Source: Burkholderiales bacterium UBA2647
GTDB lineage: Bacteria; Pseudomonadota; Gammaproteobacteria; Burkholderiales; Burkholderiaceae_E
Direction of reading: 5' to 3'
DNA length: 17,027 bases
Assembly (NCBI GenBank): GCA_002359635.1
Contig: DENJ01000053.1
Span: 685-17,711 of the forward strand
In this document: positions 14,071 to 17,027 of the stretch, piece by piece
How positions within the stretch are numbered: the stretch's first letter is position 1
Layout of the letters: each line of letters opens with the position of its first letter
The notes under the pieces: model-generated
Database searches by the model: none
What the model saw: the letters and a program-made list of their open reading frames with translations, nothing else
What the model was told of the DNA's origin: nothing
Made by a program: the position numbers and the translations under genes

Positions 14071-16311
14071 TCACTTTGCTGCCTTGAGAAGGCGCAGCCC
14101 GTTGAATACCACCAACAGACTCGCGCCCATGTCCGCAAAAACTGCCATCCACATGGAGGCGTCATCAAAGATGGCCATCAACAGGAACAACGCCTTGATG
14201 CCGAGAGCGAGGGTGATGTTCTGCCACAAGATGATATGGGTCCGTCTGGACAGGCGAATCGTTTCGGGTATTCGGCGCAGGTCATCGTTCATGACGACGA
14301 CATCCGCTGCTTCCATGGCCGTGTGAGTTCCCGCAGCACCCATGGCAAAGCCAATATTCGCCTTAGCAAGTGCCGGAGCATCATTGATGCCATCACCGGT
14401 CATAGCTGTCACGCCGTATCGCTCTTGGAACTCCTCAATGGCCTTGAGCTTGTCCTCGGGCAGCAGATTGCCTCGGATTTCCGAGATGCCTGCCTGATGC
14501 CCAACGGTGCGTGCCGTAGCGGCGTTATCACCGGTCAGCATGATGGGAACGACCCCTAGCGCCTTCATATCGGAAATGGCCTCGATCGATGACGGCTTGA
14601 TCGTGTCTGCCACAGCGAACAGCGCGATCACCCGGTCCCGATTGGCCAGAATGGTCACAGTGCGTCCTGCCTCTTCATGGACTGCGAGGCGCGCCTCCAA
14701 TTGCGCAGAACATTGGCTACGTTCTTCAATCCAGCGGTGATTGGCCAGGATGTAGGGGTGTCCATCAATCACTCCTTGAACGCCACGGCCTGCAACAGCC
14801 TCAAACGAATTGACCTCTTGGGGTTGTACCGCGAGCCCTTGAGCAATCGCTCTCGAGACGGGGTGGTCCGATCGTGCAGCCAGGCTCTTTGCGAGCAGTT
14901 CTATGTGCTCTGGCGCTTTGTCCGTCGCCACAGGCTCAAACGCCACCAGTTTGGGTTTGCCCTCGGTGATGGTGCCCGTTTTGTCCAAGGCGACAGCTTT
15001 GATCTTGCGGGCTTCCTCAAGGTAGACGCCCCCCTTGATCAAAATGCCTCTGCGCGCACCCGCTGCAAGACCGCTTACGACAGAGACCGGCGTGGAGATG
15101 ACCAGGGCGCAAGGGCATGCAATCACCAGCAAGACCAACGCTTTGTAGACCGCCTCCAGCCATGTGAGACCTGCCACCCAAGGCATCAGCAAGGCAACAA
15201 GCAGTGCCAGGACAAAGACTGCAGGCGTGTAGATGGCGGCGAACTGGTCAACGAAACGTTGCGTCGGTGCGCGGGTGGCTTGAGCCTCCTCGACGGCTTT
15301 GATGATCCGGCTCAGCGTGCTGTCGGAAGCAGGCGCAGTGACTTGCATCTCCAGGGCGGATGCTTGGTTAATGGTTCCGGCGTACACCTCATCACCCGGC
15401 CCCTTGTCCACAGGCAGACTTTCACCTGTCAAGGGTGACTGATCCACCGCGCTCTGACCTGCCACAACGATGCCGTCGAGCGGCACACGTTCTCCCGGAG
15501 CAATTCGCACAATTGAATTCAATGCAACAGACCGCACCCCTAGTCGAAGCCAGCGACCATCTTCTTGTCGCACTTCTGCTTGCTCGGGTGAAAGGGCTAG
15601 TAGGCTCTTGATCGCACCCCGCGCACGATCAACGGCCCGCGCCTCGATGGCTTCAGCAACCGCGTAGAGCGCCATCACCATTGCTGCCTCAGGCCACTGG
15701 CCGATCAAAAAGGCGCCCGTAACGGCTACCGACATGAGCGCGTTGATATTCAATCGCCCCTGCCGAAGTGCAGCCAGGCCCTTTCCGTAGACTCCGAAGC
15801 CTGAAAGGAAAATGGCTCCGATTGCCAGTCCCATGCCCAGTGCTTTGATCCAGGATGTCGACGGAAACGCGTAGGCGATGGCTTCTGCTGCCAAAGCCAA
15901 GCCAAGCGCTGCCAAAAGTTTTCCCCACACCTTCCCAAAAGCCGGAGATGCTGTGGACGCATTCGAAGAAGTGTTGCCTTCTTCTTTCAAGGCCTCAGGC
16001 TTGAAACCTGCCTTTCGAATTGCCTGCAGTGCACCTTGCAATGCGGCTTCGCTCGCGGAAATGGTCAACATACGTGCTCCAAGATCGAATCGCAGGGCAT
16101 CAATTCCTTGAATGCCATCCAACGCGCGACGGATCTCCGACTCCTCTGATGCGCAATCCATATTGGAGATGCGGAACTTGTTTTGCGGTTGGTCGGAGCG
16201 TGTTTGCGTCACGTCCTGCTCAGATAGCGTCGTGGTCGCGCATGCAGCGGCAGAACAGCAACTCACACTTTGGCAGTTTCCTGGCTTGGTGCTTTCTGGG
16301 GTTGTACTCAT
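14071..16311 (-). CDS. cadA: P1B-type Zn/Cd/Pb-exporting ATPase CadA
   Basis: The protein has 746 residues from the chosen start. A Cys-rich head (C13, C18, C19, C24) precedes an HMA-like domain (about 44-105) with NMDCASEESEIR, one Cys followed by Glu residues rather than CxxC, as in some Cd/Pb ATPases. TGES is at 295-298. The metal-site CPC is at 399-401 (VIACPCALVISTP). The phosphorylated Asp is D443 in DKTGTIT. SDHP is at 481-484, TGDGIND at 638-644, and a conserved TM8 Asp lies in ADMGAS (D727). It should pump Zn2+, Cd2+ or Pb2+ from cytoplasm to periplasm. GAGGA lies about 10 bases upstream of 16311, favouring this start over the ATG at 16353. It is divergent from cadR and controlled by the dyad promoter between them. 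Confidence 0.93.
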   Translation of the reverse strand: MSTTPESTKPGNCQSVSCCSAAACATTTLSEQDVTQTRSDQPQNKFRISNMDCASEESEIRRALDGIQGIDALRFDLGARMLTISASEAALQGALQAIRKAGFKPEALKEEGNTSSNASTASPAFGKVWGKLLAALGLALAAEAIAYAFPSTSWIKALGMGLAIGAIFLSGFGVYGKGLAALRQGRLNINALMSVAVTGAFLIGQWPEAAMVMALYAVAEAIEARAVDRARGAIKSLLALSPEQAEVRQEDGRWLRLGVRSVALNSIVRIAPGERVPLDGIVVAGQSAVDQSPLTGESLPVDKGPGDEVYAGTINQASALEMQVTAPASDSTLSRIIKAVEEAQATRAPTQRFVDQFAAIYTPAVFVLALLVALLMPWVAGLTWLEAVYKALVLLVIACPCALVISTPVSVVSGLAAGARRGILIKGGVYLEEARKIKAVALDKTGTITEGKPKLVAFEPVATDKAPEHIELLAKSLAARSDHPVSRAIAQGLAVQPQEVNSFEAVAGRGVQGVIDGHPYILANHRWIEERSQCSAQLEARLAVHEEAGRTVTILANRDRVIALFAVADTIKPSSIEAISDMKALGVVPIMLTGDNAATARTVGHQAGISEIRGNLLPEDKLKAIEEFQERYGVTAMTGDGINDAPALAKANIGFAMGAAGTHTAMEAADVVVMNDDLRRIPETIRLSRRTHIILWQNITLALGIKALFLLMAIFDDASMWMAVFADMGASLLVVFNGLRLLKAAK

Positions 16312-16333
16312 GATCTTTTTCCTCATCAGGAGC

Positions 16334-16364
16334 ATTAGAAACCCTGTAGCCACTTCAGAGTCAA
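16334..16364 (-). promoter_or_regulatory. MerR-type cadA promoter with CadR operator
   Basis: On the minus strand -35 TTGACT (16359-16364) and -10 TCTAAT (16334-16339) are separated by 19 bp, the long spacer typical of MerR-family promoters. The operator dyad ACTCTGAAG-TGG-CTACAGGGT (16341-16361) has 7 of 9 paired positions. The cadR product should bind here and untwist the DNA when metal is bound. Confidence 0.85.
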
Positions 16365-16407
16365 GAGCCTAGAATGGGACCAAGTCAAGTGCTCAAGGAG
16401 GACCCTC

Positions 16408-16887
16408 ATGAGGATTGGAGAGCTCGCTAAGGCCGCCGAAACACAGGTGGAGACCATTCGTTACTACGAACGTGAGGCATTGTTGCCCCAGCCGGAGCGG
16501 ACTGATGGCAACTACCGGGTCTATGGGCCCGAGCATGTTGAACGGCTGTTGTTCATCAGGTACTGCCGTGGGTTGGACATGACCCTGGATGAAATTCGAG
16601 CGCTGTTGCGCATGAAAGATGCCCCACCAGAGGACTGCTCTGACATCAATACCTTGATTGATGAGCACATCAAACATGTGGCGGTTCGAATCCGCGAGCT
16701 AAAGGCCTTACAAAGGCAGCTTGTTGAGTTGCGCAGCAGTTGCGCCGGGAGTGGCTCTGTTAAGGATTGCGGAGTGCTTTCCGGAATGGCTCAGGCCTCC
16801 AAGGAGGCCGGGCCGGCTCTACAAAGAGGGACACGCCATGTCCAGGGGGCGCACAGATTTGGGTCAAAGGAGCACGAGCCGCATTGA
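16408..16887 (+). CDS. cadR: CadR/PbrR-type MerR-family metal-responsive regulator
   Basis: The protein has 159 residues. MRIGELAKAAETQVETIRYYEREALLP is the winged helix-turn-helix of MerR proteins, and NYRVYGPEHVERLLFIRYCRGLDM continues the DNA-binding part. A dimerisation helix (about 80-115) follows. Likely metal ligands are C77, C112 and C121 (SCAGSGSVKDCGVL), placed as in the CadR/PbrR subgroup, although the last interval is two residues longer than I recall for CadR. The tail has several histidines (RHVQGAHRFGSKEHEPH), like the His-rich ends of Cd sensors. GGAGG precedes the start. It is divergent from cadA and probably controls both itself and the efflux genes from the shared region. 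Confidence 0.92.
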   Translation: MRIGELAKAAETQVETIRYYEREALLPQPERTDGNYRVYGPEHVERLLFIRYCRGLDMTLDEIRALLRMKDAPPEDCSDINTLIDEHIKHVAVRIRELKALQRQLVELRSSCAGSGSVKDCGVLSGMAQASKEAGPALQRGTRHVQGAHRFGSKEHEPH

Positions 16888-16930
16888 TTCGATATGCAGA
16901 GCCCTTCAATGCTGGAATTTGTCTTTTGAT

Positions 16931-16953
16931 GGTTCGAATCCCTGACGCCACCA
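16931..16953 (+). other. tRNA 3'-end-like sequence, possible attachment site
   Basis: GGTTCGAATCC and a terminal GCCACCA resemble the T-loop and CCA end of a tRNA. From the last T of the loop to CCA there are 14 bases, two fewer than canonical, and no matching acceptor 5' strand or cloverleaf lies upstream. It is therefore not a functional tRNA. It could be an attR-type remnant left by integration at a tRNA gene. Confidence 0.35.
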
Positions 16954-16967
16954 AAAAATAATGCTTC

Positions 16968-16994
16968 TTGACCTGAGCAAGTTATTTATACAAT
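16968..16994 (+). promoter_or_regulatory. Possible promoter at the right edge
   Basis: TTGACC (16968-16973) and TACAAT (16989-16994) are separated by 15 bp, shorter than usual, in AT-rich sequence after the tRNA-like end. Its gene would lie outside the window. Confidence 0.25.
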
Positions 16995-17027
16995 CCCTAC
17001 TGCTCCGCCAAGCAAACTTTCTTCAGA

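Noticed and set aside
13967..14152. N-terminal extension of czcI from 14152
   Set aside because: It would overlap the cadA 3' end and place a clear signal peptide in the middle of the protein.
16794..16809. Inverted repeat GGCCTCC-AA-GGAGGCC
   Set aside because: It lies within the cadR coding region, has almost no loop and no T-run, and is explained by GC-rich codons.
16888..17027. A complete tRNA gene at the right end
   Set aside because: Only a T-loop/CCA-like part is present, two bases short, with no acceptor 5' strand or anticodon arm upstream.
1..17027. CRISPR arrays, insertion sequences and rRNA genes
   Set aside because: I saw no spaced direct repeats, transposase or rRNA sequence.

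Overview
The window looks like the late-gene end of a temperate tailed phage (prophage) joined to a heavy-metal resistance cluster in a betaproteobacterium. Burkholderiales, perhaps Comamonadaceae-like, is my inference from the CzcI-type gene, the CadR-type regulator and the moderately high GC; no rRNA or housekeeping gene confirms it.

Left part, + strand, about 19-6926. Two tail genes come first: a 148-aa minor structural protein and a 450-aa fibre with about 13 imperfect 18-20-residue repeats. A 320-aa tail fibre follows, with LDG-type and KTGDTMTG fibre motifs and a striking Cys-rich end, NCNCDCNCC. Directly behind it, with overlapping or near-touching reading frames, are an unrecognised 285-aa protein with an Ig-like C-terminus, a probable 2OG-Fe(II) oxygenase of 205 aa, and a 457-aa radical SAM/SPASM enzyme with all expected cysteines. 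I read these four genes as one translational unit: a fibre and a tailoring cassette that probably modifies it after translation, as in RiPP pathways. This is the most unusual system in the window. A rho-independent-type hairpin ends the unit. The lysis module follows: a DUF6127-like small membrane protein, a 3TM-type holin-like protein and a GH24 endolysin, coupled by ATGA overlaps.

Right part, - strand, about 16311 down to 6941. This is a metal efflux cluster: cadA (Zn/Cd/Pb-type P1B ATPase), czcI, czcC, a membrane-anchored periplasmic protein, czcB, czcA (HME-RND pump) and a second small periplasmic protein. A MerR-family cadR (+ strand, 16408-16887) is divergent from cadA, and a textbook MerR-type promoter with a 19-bp spacer and a dyad lies between them. 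CadA would move metal from cytoplasm to periplasm, and CzcCBA from periplasm to the outside. A second, poorer dyad of the same type sits just upstream of czcI.

The two halves converge with only 14 bp between the endolysin stop and the last metal gene. A sequence resembling a tRNA 3' end lies just beyond cadR (16931-16953). Together these suggest, without proving it, that the metal cluster is cargo between the lysis genes and the right attachment site of a prophage. No gene-free stretch exceeds 300 bases.
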